NCBI RefSeq assembly: GCF_905171765.1
Contig: NC_053392.1
Span: forward strand, 408,710,366 to 408,774,365
DNA: 64,000 nt
Reading direction: 5' to 3'
Source: Bufo bufo
Lineage: Eukaryota; Chordata; Amphibia; Anura; Bufonidae
The position numbers and the translations under genes are program-made. Of the stretch, positions 45,701-58,145 are shown in pieces. The notes under the pieces were generated by a model that saw only the letters and a list, made by a program, of their open reading frames with translations, was not told the origin of the DNA and searched no databases. Every line of letters begins with the position of its first letter. Within the stretch, counting starts at the first letter, position 1.

Positions 45701-48563
45701 TTTTTTTTTTTTTTTCTTACAAAGTCTCATATTCCACTAACTTGTGTCAAAAAATAAAATCTCACATGAACTCACCATACCCCTCACGGAATCCAAATGC
45801 GTAAAATTTTTTAGACATTTATATTCCAGACTTCTTCTCACGCTTTAGGGCCCCTAGAATGCCAGGGCAGTATAAATACCCCACATGTGACCCCATTTCG
45901 GAAAGAAGACACCCCCAGGTATTCCGTGAGGGGCATATTGAGTCCATGAAAGATTGAAATTTTTGTCCCAAGTTAGCGGAACGGGAGACTTTGTGAGAAA
46001 AAAATAAAAAATATCAATTTCCGCTAACTTGTGCCAAAAAAAAAAATTTTCTATGAACTCGCCATGCCCCTCATTGAATACCTTGGGGTGTCTTCTTTCC
46101 AAAATGGGGTCACATGTGGGGTATTTATACTGCCCTGGCATTCTAGGGGCCCCAAAGCGTGAGAAGAAGTCTGGTATCCAAATGTCTAAAAATGCCCTCC
46201 TAAAAGGAATTTGGGCACCTTTGCGCATCTAGGCTGCAAAAAAGTGTCACACATCTGGTATCGCCGTACTCAGGAGAGGTTGGGGAATGTGTTTTGGGGT
46301 GTCATTTTACATATACCCATGCTGGGTGAGAGAAATATCTTGGTCAAATGCCAACTTTGTATAAAAAAATGGGAAAAGTTGTCTTTTGCCAAGATATTTC
46401 TCTCACCCAGCATGGGTATATGTAAAATGACACCCCAAAACACATTCCCCAACTTCTCCTGAATACGGCGATACCACATGTGTGACACTTTTTTGCAGCC
46501 TAGGTGGGCAAAGGGGCCCATATTCCAAAGAGCACCTTTAGGATTTCACAGGTCATTTACCTACTTACCACACATTAGGGCCCCTGGAAAATGCCAGGGC
46601 AGTATAACTACCCCACAAGTGACCCCATTTTGGAAAGAAGACACCCCAAGGTATTCCGTGAGGGGCATGGCGAGTTCCTAGAATTTTTTATTTTTTGTCA
46701 CAAGTTAGTGGAAAATGCTTATTTTTTTTTTTTTTTTTTTTTTTCATACAAAGTCTCATATTCCACTAACTTGTGACAAAAAATAAAAACTTCCATGAAC
46801 TCACTATGCCCATCAGCGAATACCTTGGGGTCTCTTCTTTCCAAAATGGGGTCACTTGTGGGGTAGTTATACTGCCCTGGCATTCTAGGGGCCCAAATGT
46901 GTGGTAAGGAGTTTGAAATCAAATTCTGTAAAAAATGACCTGTGAAATCCGAAAGGTGCTCTTTTGAATATGGGCCCCTTTGCCCACCTCGGCTGCAAAA
47001 AAGTGTCACACATCTGGTATCTCCGTAATCGGGAGAAGTTGGGGAATGTGTTTTGGGGTGTCATTTTACATATACCCATGCTGGGTGAGAGAAATATCTT
47101 GGCAAAAGACAACTTTTCCCATTTTTTTATACAAAGTTGGCATTTGACCAAGATATTTATCTCACCCAGCATGGGTATATGTAAAAAGACACCCCAAAAC
47201 ACATTCCTCAACTTCTCCTGAATACAGAGATACCAGATGTGTGACACTTTTTTGCAGCCTAGGTGGGCAAAGAGGCCCACATTCCAAAGAGCACCTTTCG
47301 GATTTCACAGGTCATTTACCTACTTACCACACATTTGGGCCCCTAGAATGCCAGGGCAGTATAACTACCCCACAAGTGACCCCATTTTGGAAAGAAGAGA
47401 CCCCAAGGTATTCGCTGATGGGCATAGTGAGTTCATGGAAGTTTTTATTTTTTGTCACAAGTTTGTGGAATATGAGACTTTGTTTGAAAAAAAAAAAAAA
47501 AAAACATATACCCATGCTGGGTGAGATAAATATCTTGGTCAAATGACAACTTTGTATAAAAAAATGTGAAAAGTTGTCTTTTGCCAAGATATTTCTCTCA
47601 CCCAGCATGGGTATATATAAAATGACACCCCAAAACACATTCCCCACCTTCTCCTGAGTACGGAGATACCAGATGTGTGACACTTTTTTGCAGCCTAGGT
47701 GGGCAAAGGGGCCCATATTCCAAAGAGCACCTTTCGGATTTCACAGGTCATTTTTTACAGAATTTGATTTCAAACTCCTTACCACACATTTGGGCCCCTA
47801 GAATGCCAGGGCAGTATAACTACCCCACAAGTGACCCCATTTTGGAAAGAAGAGACCCCAAGGTATTCGCTGATGGGCATAGTGAGTTCATAGAACTTTT
47901 TATTTTTTGTCACAAGTTAGTGGAATATGAGACTTTGTAAGAAAAAAAAAAAAAAGAAAAAAAATCATCATTTTCCGCTAACTTGTGACAAAAAATAAAA
48001 AGTTCTATGAACTCACTATGCCCATCAGCGAATACCTTAGGGTGTGTACTTTCAGAAATGGGGTCATTTGTGGGGTGTTTGTACTGTCTGGGCATTGTAG
48101 AACCTCAGGAAACATGACAGGTGCTCAGAAAGTCAGAGCTGCTTCAAAAAGCGGAAATTCACATTTTTGTACCATAGTTTGTAAACGCTATAACTTTTAC
48201 CCAAACCATTTTTTTTTTACCCAAACATTTTTTTTTTATCAAAGACATGTAGAACTATAAATTTAGAGCAAAATTTCTATATGGATGTCGTTTTTTTTTT
48301 GCAAAATTTTACAACTGAAAGTGAAAAATGTCATTTTTTTGCAAAAAAATCGTAAAATTTCGATTAATAACAAAAAAAGTAAAAATGTCAGCAGCAATGA
48401 AATACCACCAAATGAAAGCTCTATTAGTGAGAAGAAAAGGAGGTAAAATTCATTTGGGTGGTAAGTTGCATGACCGAGCAATAAACGGTGAAAGTAGTGT
48501 AGGTCAGAAGTGTAAAAAGTGGCCTGGTCTTTCAGGGTGTTTAAGCACTGGGGGCTGAGGTGG
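42709..48563. mobile_element. Satellite-bearing TTAA element, copy B (5,855 bp)
   Basis: The ends are CCACCTCCGGAC on the left and GAGGTGG on the right, with TTAA at 42705-42708 and 48564-48567. The uninterrupted sister repeat A1 has a single TTAA at exactly this place (60748-60751), which proves the insertion and its duplication. Contents are a CpG-rich head with nested palindromes, a satellite array (43,100-45,660), inverted tandem blocks (45,680-48,000), and a conserved tail. The short inverted end plus TTAA fits piggyBac mobilisation. No transposase is encoded. Confidence 0.85.
43100..45660. repeat. Palindromic satellite with 1,012-bp higher-order repeat
   Basis: Units of about 150-190 bases pair AAGCTCCATTCAGATGTCCG with CGGACGTCTGAATGAAGCCT around a GGATCGGATCC core. 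Identical variants recur 1,012 bases apart (43,630 and 44,642; 44,127 and 45,139). A block of several units was therefore duplicated recently as a whole. Confidence 0.85.
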
Positions 48564-48787
48564 TTAAATAGGCTGGAGGTGGATCTCAGCCCCTCCCACA
48601 AATCCAGGCAAATTGCCTTAATACTTGTGTAAGGCGCTTACAATAGTACAGTGAGGAACCCTAGGAAATAGGGTAATGAACGTAGTCGGTTGTGGTGTGC
48701 CGAAACCGAGGATGAGGTAGGCCTGAGAAAGAAGAGGCCAAAAATGAAGAGAACAAGTTTATTGCAGACAATCAATACACATATTTC

Positions 48788-49535
48788 TCAACCAGACATG
48801 TTTTTGAAAGCAACCCTAACCTCCTGAACTGGATGGGTATGTATCGCGAGTGAGCTGATGATTTTCAGCGCCCTAATGTTTTGATGACATGAGTTGGGAT
48901 GTTGGCACTGGAGGCTGTGGATGCAGCTCTTTATACGAAAGGAGTGCCCTGAGTAGTTGGCCGCGTTGAGGCTTAGATGTGAGAGGGAAGACCTGACATA
49001 AGTCATAAAGGTGGTGGTGGTGAGTACAGAACTTGCAGCTGTAGAAATGGCTGTGAGGGTAGAAGATTATGACGCTGCCTGTAGGCATCAAGAACCCTGA
49101 CTGGACACCATCTGTTGTGCGTGGGGTAGTACGGAATGTTGATAGGAATGTGCTGACTGTTGTTGGAGTGAGGTAAGGTCAGTATGTAACGATCCATGTG
49201 TTTTGACAAGTGGGAGACAAGGAGGAAAGGCGTAGCTTCGGTCGTGGAAGATGTAGTGAATTCACCAGGCCTTAGGAATCCATAGAAAGCCAAGTATATC
49301 GCTGTTTTGAAGATGGAGTTTGTATCTGTGTCAAAGGCCTTGCGTCTAGTGGTGGGATAACGCCTTGAAGGCATGGGTAGCCTCTGGGCTGTGCGTGTGG
49401 GTTCCGCTTTCTGAATACCTCTGAGTATGGTTTTGATTTGGTGAGAGGCCATGAAACTGATGTTATTAGGGTGTAAGATCAGCATGTGGTGTTGAATGCC
49501 AGTGAGATAGAGTATGATGGCGTTGTATGACTTTT
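48788..49535 (-). pseudogene. Tyrosine recombinase (YR) remnant
   Basis: The enzyme would cut and join DNA through a tyrosine, integrating the circular cDNA of a DIRS/Ngaro-type element. The main minus-strand frame (49003-49485) contains AFYGFLRPGEFT, with the first catalytic arginine. It continues through PFLLVSHLSKHMDRYILTLP and RWCPVRVLDAY. A second frame (48788-49006) carries NAANYSGHSFRI with the HxxR motif. It then loses frame before a tail that should hold the tyrosine, and ends EVRVAFKNMSG. At least two frameshifts make it inactive. Its place next to B1 is where such a gene sits in Ngaro-like elements. Confidence 0.7.
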
Positions 49536-49659
49536 GAGTTTAAGGTGGCAGAAAGAAGCAAACCCCAGAAGAGAAGACATGACAAAAGGGGGCGTGATGT
49601 TATGTTCCAGGAGGAATCTGACAACCTAGACAATAAAAGTCAGAGAAACGATAACGTGA

Positions 49660-50688
49660 GAGAGACTCTAATGGCGCAAGCCATTCGTGTGAGTCACCAC
49701 AAGATAATTGTATTGCAAGCCACAGATGACCGAGCCATGCAAGCGGGTCTGAAGGCAGAAAAGACATGGAACCTACTGGTTGTGGGACCACGCAGCCGGC
49801 CTCTAATGGCGGAGTTATGTGTGTGGAATTTGAATGGGGAAGCGACACGTGAGAGACTCTAATGGCGGAGCCATGCGTGAGAGACTCTAATGGCGGAGCC
49901 ATGTGTGTAAAATTGATACGGAGAAGCCATGCGTGAGAGACTCTAATGGCGGAGCCATGCGTGAGAGACTAATGGCGGAGCCATGTGTGTAAAATTGATA
50001 CGGAGAAGCCATGCGTGAGAGACTCTAATGGCGGAGCCATGCGTGAGAGACTCTAATGGCAGAGCCATGTGTGTAAAATTGATACGGAGAAGCCATGCGT
50101 GAGAGACTCTAATGGCGGAGCCATGCGTGAGAGACTCTAATGGCATAGCCATGTGTGTAAAATTGATACGGAGAAGCCATGCGTGAGAGACTAATGGCGG
50201 AGCCATGCGTGAGAGACTCTAATGGCGGAGCCATGTGTGTAAAATTGATACGGAGAAGCCATGCGTGAGAGACTCTAATGGCGGAGCCATGCATGTAAAA
50301 TTGATACGGAGAAGCCATGCGTGAGAGACTCTAATGGCGGAGCCATATGTGTAAAATTAACGCGGAGAAGCCATGCGTGAGAGGCTCTAATGGCGGAGTC
50401 ATGTGTGTAAAACTAGAACGAAGAAGCCGTGCGTGAGAGGCTCTAATGGCGGGGCCGTGCGTGGGAGATTCTACTGGCGAAGTCATATGTGTGACACTAA
50501 ACGGAGAAGCCATGTGTGAGACTAATGGCGGAGTCATATGTGTAAAACTAAACGGCAATGTAATGCGTGAGAGACTCTAATGGCGCGGTTATATGTGAAA
50601 CACTGAAACGGAGAAGCCATGCGTGAGAGGCTCTAATGGCAGGGCCGTGCGTGAGAGATTCTACTGTCGAAGTCATATGTGTGACACT
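49660..50688 (-). repeat. Minisatellite, left part
   Basis: Alternating units CATGCGTGAGAGACTCTAAT, GGCGGAGCC and ATGTGTGTAAAATTGATACG form composite repeats of about 26 and 54 bases. The units become more diverged to the right (ATGTGTGACACTAAACGG variants). It continues after the Penelope-like insertion. Confidence 0.85.
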
Positions 50689-50880
50689 ATTGAAAAATTT
50701 TTTGGAAGGCACTCTGTTAATATAGGTGGAGTGTAGGACTCCGAAGGAGGTGCTCAATGGAGGGACAGTCACGTCACTATATCAAATAAAATATAAATCC
50801 ACGGCACACTCATATGGCATTCAGTAGAATAGAATTTATTATGTTGTAAACACCAACTTAGTATTATTTGTATAACAGAA

Positions 50881-50930
50881 GTATAGGGCCAACGTTTCGG
50901 TCCAACCTGGACCTTGTTCACGGCCTATAG
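50881..50930 (-). ncRNA. Hammerhead-like motif with swapped 3-8 pair (minus copy)
   Basis: On the minus strand: stem I CTATAGGCC, box GTGAACA (50921-50915), stem II GGTCC/GGACC with loop AGGTT, GAAA, CGTT, then GGCCCTAT closing stem I. The usual box CTGANGA has C3 and G8, which pair; here they are G and C. One extra A lies between the box and stem II. Confidence 0.5.
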
Positions 50931-51479
50931 ACAAAAAATATATATATATTTTATTTTACAACAGTCAAATATTAGTTAACGTTAAATATAAGAATAGTTT
51001 AAGGAGAATAGTCTACATTACAATGTTATTAAGTTATAAGCCACAGGGGTGGGTTAGTCTGCCAAGGAACAGAAGAAAGAAAATAGGAGTAATAATAAGA
51101 AAAATAATAAATAATAGAAAATAGGAGCAAGAGGAGGAGTCTAATCAAATCTAAGTCATATATCATATATCATGGAAACTAATTGAAAAACCCAATCATA
51201 GATGGGAAAATATATATGGCAATTCGAATTGTAGTATACACCAATAGGCGGACTGCCTCCACACAATTTACTGCTCCAATGGTATATCACCAATACAACA
51301 TATAAACATAGCGAAAGTTCAACAGTATTATGTTAGTATTATAAAGTACAAAAGGCTAAATCAAAATCTCAAAGCAAACAAGAGAAGAGTAAAGCAAGAG
51401 GCATATTGTACCAGAAGTATTACCTTATGTCTCAAAAGTGATGTATAATCGTTGGTGGTACAGGGGAGACTGGCTGTGA

Positions 51480-51650
51480 AGCGCTAGTTATAGTGAATGG
51501 TACCGCGCGCTGGTTGGCGTCTGACGTCACTGTGGCGCGCCTGGTATTTGGAATGCAAGTGGAACGCAGAACAGAACGCGCGCGTGCATATGACGTCACT
51601 CTCGTGCGTCTGGAGCCAAGTGGAACGCAAGACGCTCTATTTGCCAGAAT
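51480..51650. promoter_or_regulatory. CRE-like sites in Penelope-like 3' region
   Basis: Two TGACGTCAC motifs (about 51,521 and 51,592) lie in a CpG-rich island with GCGCGC repeats. The plus copy keeps TGACGTCATAT at about 57,324 and has GTGACGCCA at the other site. They could be promoter elements of a Penelope terminal repeat. Function is inferred. Confidence 0.35.
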
Positions 51651-52210
51651 TAACCTCTATATCACCAACGAATCATCATGTTCATCAATAAACGGAATTA
51701 TAAATAGTAAAAAAGTTTCAAATTATAACATCTCATCCAGGACAATAACAATTAAGATGAAAATTGATCAAATAATATAAACAGAAACGTGTAATGTTAT
51801 GTCACTCTATATAGACCTTCACAAATATCTGATATTCCACTACCATTCTTCATAGATATTTTAATTGGTATATATAAAATATATATATTCCTTGAGTTAA
51901 ATACTGTCGATCTTCTATTGCTTGGCATTTCAGAATGGCAGTCAACATCCGTCATATTAGACAATCATGATTAGTTACAGAATTGAATATGGACAAGATT
52001 AGTATGTGTTAGAACAAAAGATAATAAAGTAATAAGCATACCTAAACCTACGCTTCAACGTGTCTAGATGAGGAAAGAAATAAAAATGAAGAAATTAAAG
52101 ATGAAAACTTTTAGAAAAAATTTTTTGGGGGAAAATTTTTGATTGATAGTAACATAAGGATAGTGATGATGAACATTATTCGAAAAAGACCTTGCATAAA
52201 CATACTGTAT

Positions 52211-53818
52211 TCATAACAATAAATCAAAATCACGGTTCAGTCCATATGGTGAAATCGTTTTGAGCTCATAGATCCAGAAGGACTCTCTTTTTTGTAATAG
52301 AAGCTTACGGTTGCCACCACGTCTTGGCATAGGTACATGATCTATAATTTGAAATTGTAACTGGCTAACGGTATGATGCATTTGCAAAAAATGATGGGGA
52401 ATAGGAAGTTCTGATTTTTTACATCTAATATCGGACTTATGTTTACTTATCCTATCACGGATAGATTGAGAAGTTTCGCCAATGTAGGCCTGGCCACAGG
52501 GGCATTTAATCATATAAACGACGTATGATGTTGCACAAGTATAGTATCCTTTAATATTGTAGATTTTGCCAGAATGAGGATGAGTAAAGGTGTTACCTTT
52601 TTTAACATTAGTACATTGGGCTCAATTCAAGCATGGAAATGTACCATTTTTCAGAGGAGCTAGAGCTGACTGAATGATTTTAGGTTTAAATGAGCCTACA
52701 TCGGCATGTACAAGAGAATCTTTTAGATTTCGTGGTCGCTTGTAACACATTCTCATAGGATATGAGAATTCCGAAATGTCTGGATAAAATTTATGGAGAA
52801 GGGGCCAGTGTTTACGAACAATTTGGTGTATCTTGGGTACAAATGAATGATACGTAGTAATAAATGGTAGACGTGGGGAAGAAACAGGTTTAGTCGATAT
52901 ATCTGTACTAGTAGTCACTTTTTTAAGCTCAGTGTCTAGGAGTGATTGTGGATAGCCGCGTGCACAAAATCTTTGAGACATTTCTTGTAGACGAGTCTCC
53001 CTGGTGTGGGGCTCACTCACAATTCGCTCGACCCTCATAAATTGGGATTTAGGCAACGATATTTTAGTATTCCGAGGATGGTTGCTCGAGAAAAGAAGAA
53101 GAGTATTTCTATCGGTTGGCTTTTTATAAAGATCTACAATAAGTCTGCCATCCGAATCTTTAGTAATTGCCGTATCCAAAAAATGGACCGTATGTTCACT
53201 AATAGTAGTAGTGAATTTTAGGTCAGGTATGATATTATTCAAAAAATGAAAAAATTGATCGAACGAATCGTGAGTGCCTTCCCACACCCGGAAGATTTCG
53301 TCAATATAACGACGCCAAATTTTACAATGTTGTTTGAAAATTGGATGGGAGTATACATATAGTGTCTCAAAATTGGCCATATAGGCATTTGCATATGGGG
53401 GGGCTACGTTAGCCCCCATTGCTGTGCCCTTCCGCTGAATATAGTAATTGTCGCCAAACATAAAATAATTACGTCGTAACACCAACTGTAATAATTCAAT
53501 ACAGAAATTCTGTTGTTCAAAAGATAATTGCGAAGATTGAAGTAAATTGGATACAGCCTGTACACCCCCATCATGAGGTATGGAGGTGTACAGGCTGCTC
53601 ACATCCAATGTAACAAGCAGAGCCTCATCTGGCAGTGGGCCAATTTTAGAAACGATGTTAAGAAAATGACTTGTATCTAACAAGATGGAATCCGTTTTTT
53701 TAATCAATGGGGTTAAAATTTTCTCAAGATAGATAGATAAAGGAGATAGTAATGAATTGGTAGAGGCCACAATTGGCCGACCAGGTGGACTTTTGTAAAA
53801 AATCAATACTAAGGACAA
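52211..53818 (-). pseudogene. Penelope-like reverse transcriptase/GIY-YIG, minus copy
   Basis: The frame 53818-52622 carries PPGRPIV, VTLDVSSLYTSIP (motif A), KGTAMGANVAPPYANAYM (motif B) and YIDE in place of the catalytic YIDD (motif C). The second catalytic aspartate of that motif is therefore lost. The frame ends at a TGA where the plus copy has TGT (cysteine). The downstream frame 52513-52211 keeps the endonuclease with AYIGET and IRDRISKH. The N-terminal third, including the DKG motif, is missing: the sequence jumps from the 5' region to PPGRPIV with a CCA overlap at the break. It is otherwise nearly identical to the plus copy. Confidence 0.85.
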
Positions 53819-54008
53819 TAATGTCCATAGAGCATTTATTCAGTATTGTTTCAAATTTGTCACAATAGTCTTTATTCGTAGGAAAAAAGGTTAGGTCTTA
53901 GTTGGACCCTCAGACCACGAGGTCTGAGGGTCCAACTAAGACCTAACCTTTTTTCCTACGAATAAAGACTATTGTGACAAATTTGAAACAATACTGAATA
54001 AATGCTCT

Positions 54009-56711
54009 ATGGACATTATTGTCCTTAGTATTAATTTTTTACAAAAGTCCATTTTTGATTCAAAAGAGAAAATCGTGGCCATTGAAACTCAACTTTCAGC
54101 AACTATTTCTCCCCAGGATCTCACTGACCTCAAAAGCAAAACCGATAAAATTCTTGATGATCATCGCAAATACATAGAACAGACCAAAAGATCCAAATAT
54201 ATTCGTGATACAGAAGACTATCAGTTGAATCGTGTTTACAGGTGGCAATGGCAAGAACCAAATACCTATGGACACTACTCCTATGCGGATTATGCGTCCT
54301 CTTCCTCTGGGAGCGAGAAACCGACTTACCGCAGACAACGTTTTTTCAACCGGCGAGGCAACCGCTCCCGCCGAAAACAAAGAGGATACGGAGGGGACGA
54401 CATTCCAACCGAAACAGAGACACCCTCCATGCAGACCCGGTCTCAGGTAGTGATCTTGTAATCAACATTTCTTCCAGAACTTTGTCTCCTGCTGAAATAA
54501 TGGTTCTTTCCAAAGGACTCTCCTATTGTCCTATTGCCTCTTTACATCATTTTGATCTAATGCAAGATTTACACAGATTCTATCGTTCATTGCGTTTAAA
54601 AGTTCACTTTTCTTCATCTGTTTCTACTGATAGAGCTATTAGCCAGGACAAATTATCTATTTCGTATTTGGGCCTTAGATCCAGAAGCAACTTCATGCCC
54701 CCTAAATTTAATCATAGCATTGAAGCATTTATTGATTTGGTTGACAGAGATATACGCCAAGCATTGGATGCACAGAAAAGAGGTACTTTTCCAACAACAG
54801 GTAATTTGTCTAGTATAGAAACCACAGCCCTCCGAATGTTAATGCAGGACGCCAATATTACAATTAAACCCGCCGATAAGGGCGGTGCCATAGTCGTTAT
54901 GGACACCAAATATTATATCAATGAAATAGAGGCCCAACTCTCAGATACAGAAACTTATGAGTCAATTTCTTTCAACCCTACTTACAAAATCCAAAAAGAA
55001 ATTAATTCTTTCTTGGACTCAGCACTACAGCAGGGTATTATTGACAAAGCTACATTCAATTATTTACATAATGAATACCCCATGATGCCAGTACTATATA
55101 CACTGCCAAAAATACACAAAAATTTAAATCAGCCACCTGGTCGACCAATTGTGGCCTTTACCAATTTATTACTATCTCCTTTATCTATCTATCTTGAGAA
55201 AATTTTAACCCCATTGATTAAAAAAAACGGATTCCTTCTTGTTAGATACAAGTCATTTTCTTAACATCGTTTCTAAAATTGGCCCACTGCCAGATGAGGC
55301 TCTGCTTGTTACATTGGATATGAGCAGCCTGTACACCTCCATACCTCATGATGGGGGTGTACAGGCTGTATCCAATTTACTTCAATCTTCGCAATTATCT
55401 TTTGAACAACAGAATTTCTGTATTGAATTATTACAGTTGGTGTTAAGACGTAATTATTTTATGTTTGGCGACAATTACTATATTCAGCGGAAGGGCACAG
55501 CAATGGGGGCTAACGTAGCCCCCCCATATGCAAATGCCTATATGGCCAATTTTGAGACACTATATGTATACTCCCATCCAATTTTCAAACAACATTGTAA
55601 AATTTGGCGTCGTTATATTGACGATATCTTCCTGGTGTGGGAAGGCACTCACGATTCGTTCGATCAATTTTTTCATTTTTTGAATAATATCATACCTGAC
55701 CTAAAATTCACTACTACTATTAGTGAACATACGGTCCATTTTTTGGATACGGCAATTACTAAAGATTCGGATGGCAGACTTATTGTAGATCTTTATAAAA
55801 AGCCAACCGATAGAAATACTCTTCTTCTTTTCTCGAGCAACCATCCTCGGAATACTAAAATATCGTTGCCTAAATCCCAATTTATGAGGGTCGAGCGAAT
55901 CGTGAGTGAGCCCCACACCAGGGAGACTCGTCTACAAGAAATGTCTCAAAGATTTCGTGCACGCGGCTATCCACAATCACTCCTAGACACTGAGCTTAAA
56001 AAAGTGACTACTAGTACAGATATATCGACTAAACCTGTTTCTTCCCCACGTCTACCATTTATTACTACGTATCATTCATTTGTACCCAAGATACACCAAA
56101 TTGTTCGTAAACACTGGCCCCTTCTCCATAAATTTTATCCAGACATTTCGGAATTCTCATATCCTATGAGAATGTGTTACAAGCGACCACGAAATCTAAA
56201 AGATTCTCTTGTACATGCCGATGTAGGCTCATTTAAACCTAAAATCATTCAGTCAACTATAGCTCCTCTGAAAAATGGTACATTTCCATGCTTGAATTGT
56301 GCCCAATGTACTAATGTTAAAAAAGGTAACACCTTTTCTCATCCTCATTCTGGCAAAATCTACAATATTAAAGGATAATATACTTGTGCAACATCATACG
56401 TCGTTTATATGATTAAATGCCCCTGTGGCCAGGCCTACATTGGCGAAACTTCTCAATCTATCCGTGATAGGATAAGTAAGCATAAGTCCGATATTAGATG
56501 TAAAAAATCAGAACTTCCTATTCCCCATCATTTTTTGCAAATGCATCATACCGTTAGCCAGTTACAATTTCAAATTATAGATCATGTACCTATGCCAAGA
56601 CGTGGTGGCAACCCTAAGCTTCTATTACAAAAAAGAGAGTCCTTCTGGATCTATGAGCTCAAAACGATTTCACCATATGGACTGAACCGTGATTTTGATT
56701 TATTGTTATGA
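54009..56711 (+). pseudogene. Penelope-like reverse transcriptase/GIY-YIG endonuclease, plus copy
   Basis: This nearly full-length gene is broken into four frames. 54009-54445 encodes a basic N-terminal region. 54445-55225 holds KPADKGGAIVVMD and LPKIHK. 55239-56378 holds motif A (TLDMSSLYTSIP), motif B (KGTAMGANVAPP), motif C (YIDDIFLVWEG) and the RT thumb. 56409-56711 is a GIY-YIG endonuclease (CGQAYIGETSQSIRDRI). Lesions are a frame change near 54,445, one extra A in a run (eight where the minus copy has seven) near 55,220, and TAA at 56376-56378 where the minus copy has TAC. The catalytic residues of RT and nuclease look intact. Penelope-like RTs copy RNA at sites cut by the nuclease. Confidence 0.85.
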
Positions 56712-57983
56712 ATACAGTATGTTTATGCAAGGTCTTTTTCGAATAATGTTCATCATGACTATCCTTATGTTACTATCAATCAAAAATTTTCCCCCAAAAA
56801 ATTTTTTCTAAAAGTTTTCATCTTTAATTTCTTCATTTTTATTTCTTTCCTCATCTAGACACGTTGAAGCGTAGGTTTAGGTATGCTTATTACTTTATTA
56901 TCTTTTGTTCTAACACATACTAATCTTGTCCATATTCAATTCTGTAACTAATCATGATTGTCTAATATGACGGATGTTGACTGCCATTCTGAAATGCCAA
57001 GCAATAGAAGATCGACAGTATTTAACTCAAGGAATATATATATTTTATATATACCAATTAAAATATCTATGAAGAATGGTAGTGGAATATCAGATATTTG
57101 TGAAGGTCTATATAGAGTGACATAACATTACACGTTTCTGTTTATATTATTTGATCAATTTTCATCTTAATTGTTATTGTCCTGGATGAGATGTTATAAT
57201 TTGAAACTTTTTTACTGTTATAATTCCGTTTATTGATGAACATGATGATTCGTTGGTGATATAGAGGTTAATTCTGGCAAATAGAGAGTCTTGCGTTCCA
57301 CTTGGCTCCAGACGCACGAGAGTGACGTCATATGCACACGCGCGTTCTGTTCTGCGTTCCACTTGCGTTCCAAATACCAGGCGCGCCACAGTGACGCCAA
57401 CCAGCGCGCGGTACCATTCACTATAACTAGCGCTTCACAGCCAGTCTCCCCTGTACCACCAACGATTATACATCACTTTTGAGACATAAGGTAATACTTC
57501 TGGTACAATATGCCTCTTGCTTTACTCTTCTCTTGTTTGCTTTGAGATTTTGATTTAGCCTTTTGTACTTTATAATACTAATATAATACTGTTGAACTTT
57601 CGCTATGTTTATATGTTGTATTGGTGATATACCATTGGAGCAGTAAATTGTGTGGAGGCAGTCCGCCTATTGGTGTATACTACAATTCGAATTGCCATAT
57701 ATATTTTCCCATCTATGATTGGGTTTTTCAATTAGTTTCCATGATATATGATATATGACTTAGATTTGATTAGACTCCTCCTCTTGCTCCTATTTTCTTT
57801 TATTTATTATTTTTCTTATTATTACTCCTATTTTCTTTCTTCTGTTCCTTGGCAGACTAACCCACCCCTGTGGCTTATTACTTAATAACATTGTAATGTA
57901 GACTATTCTCCTTGAACTATTCTTATATTTAACGTTAACTAATATTTGACTGTTGTAAAATAAAATATATATATATTTTTTGT

Positions 57984-58030
57984 CTATAGGCCGTGAACAA
58001 AGTCCAGGTTGGACCGAAACGTTGGCCCTA
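57984..58030 (+). ncRNA. Hammerhead-like motif with swapped 3-8 pair (plus copy)
   Basis: CTATAGGCC, box GTGAACA (57993-57999), stem II GTCC/GGAC, GAAA (58016-58019), CGTT and GGCCCTA. It has the same G3/C8 exchange as the minus copy. Stem II has lost one base pair through an A for G change at 58001. Confidence 0.5.
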
Positions 58031-58145
58031 TTCTTCTGTTATACAAATAATACTAAGTTGGAATTTACAACATAATAAATTCTATTCTACTGAATGCCAT
58101 ATGAGTGTGCCGTGGATTTATATTTTATTTGATATGTGTGACACT

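Larger units (their letters stand above)
50689..58131. mobile_element. Penelope-like element, two inverted copies (7.4 kb)
   Basis: A minus copy (50,779-53,916) and a plus copy (53,921-58,133) meet head to head at CAGACC-ACGA-GGTCTG. The minus copy lacks about 1.1 kb of the 5' coding region. ATATGTGTGACACT lies at both outer borders (50675-50688 and 58132-58145) and is the likely target duplication, though this motif also occurs in the surrounding minisatellite. The left end has about 90 extra bases not seen on the right. Confidence 0.8.

Noticed and set aside
46735..47510. Long T and A runs as possible poly(A) tails
   Set aside because: They lie within inverted tandem blocks of the satellite-bearing element and recur at the same unit position, so they are part of the repeat.
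49943..50772. Minus-strand frames rich in SHAWLLRINFTHM repeats
   Set aside because: They translate the 26/54-bp minisatellite. The apparent protein repeat is a consequence of the DNA repeat.
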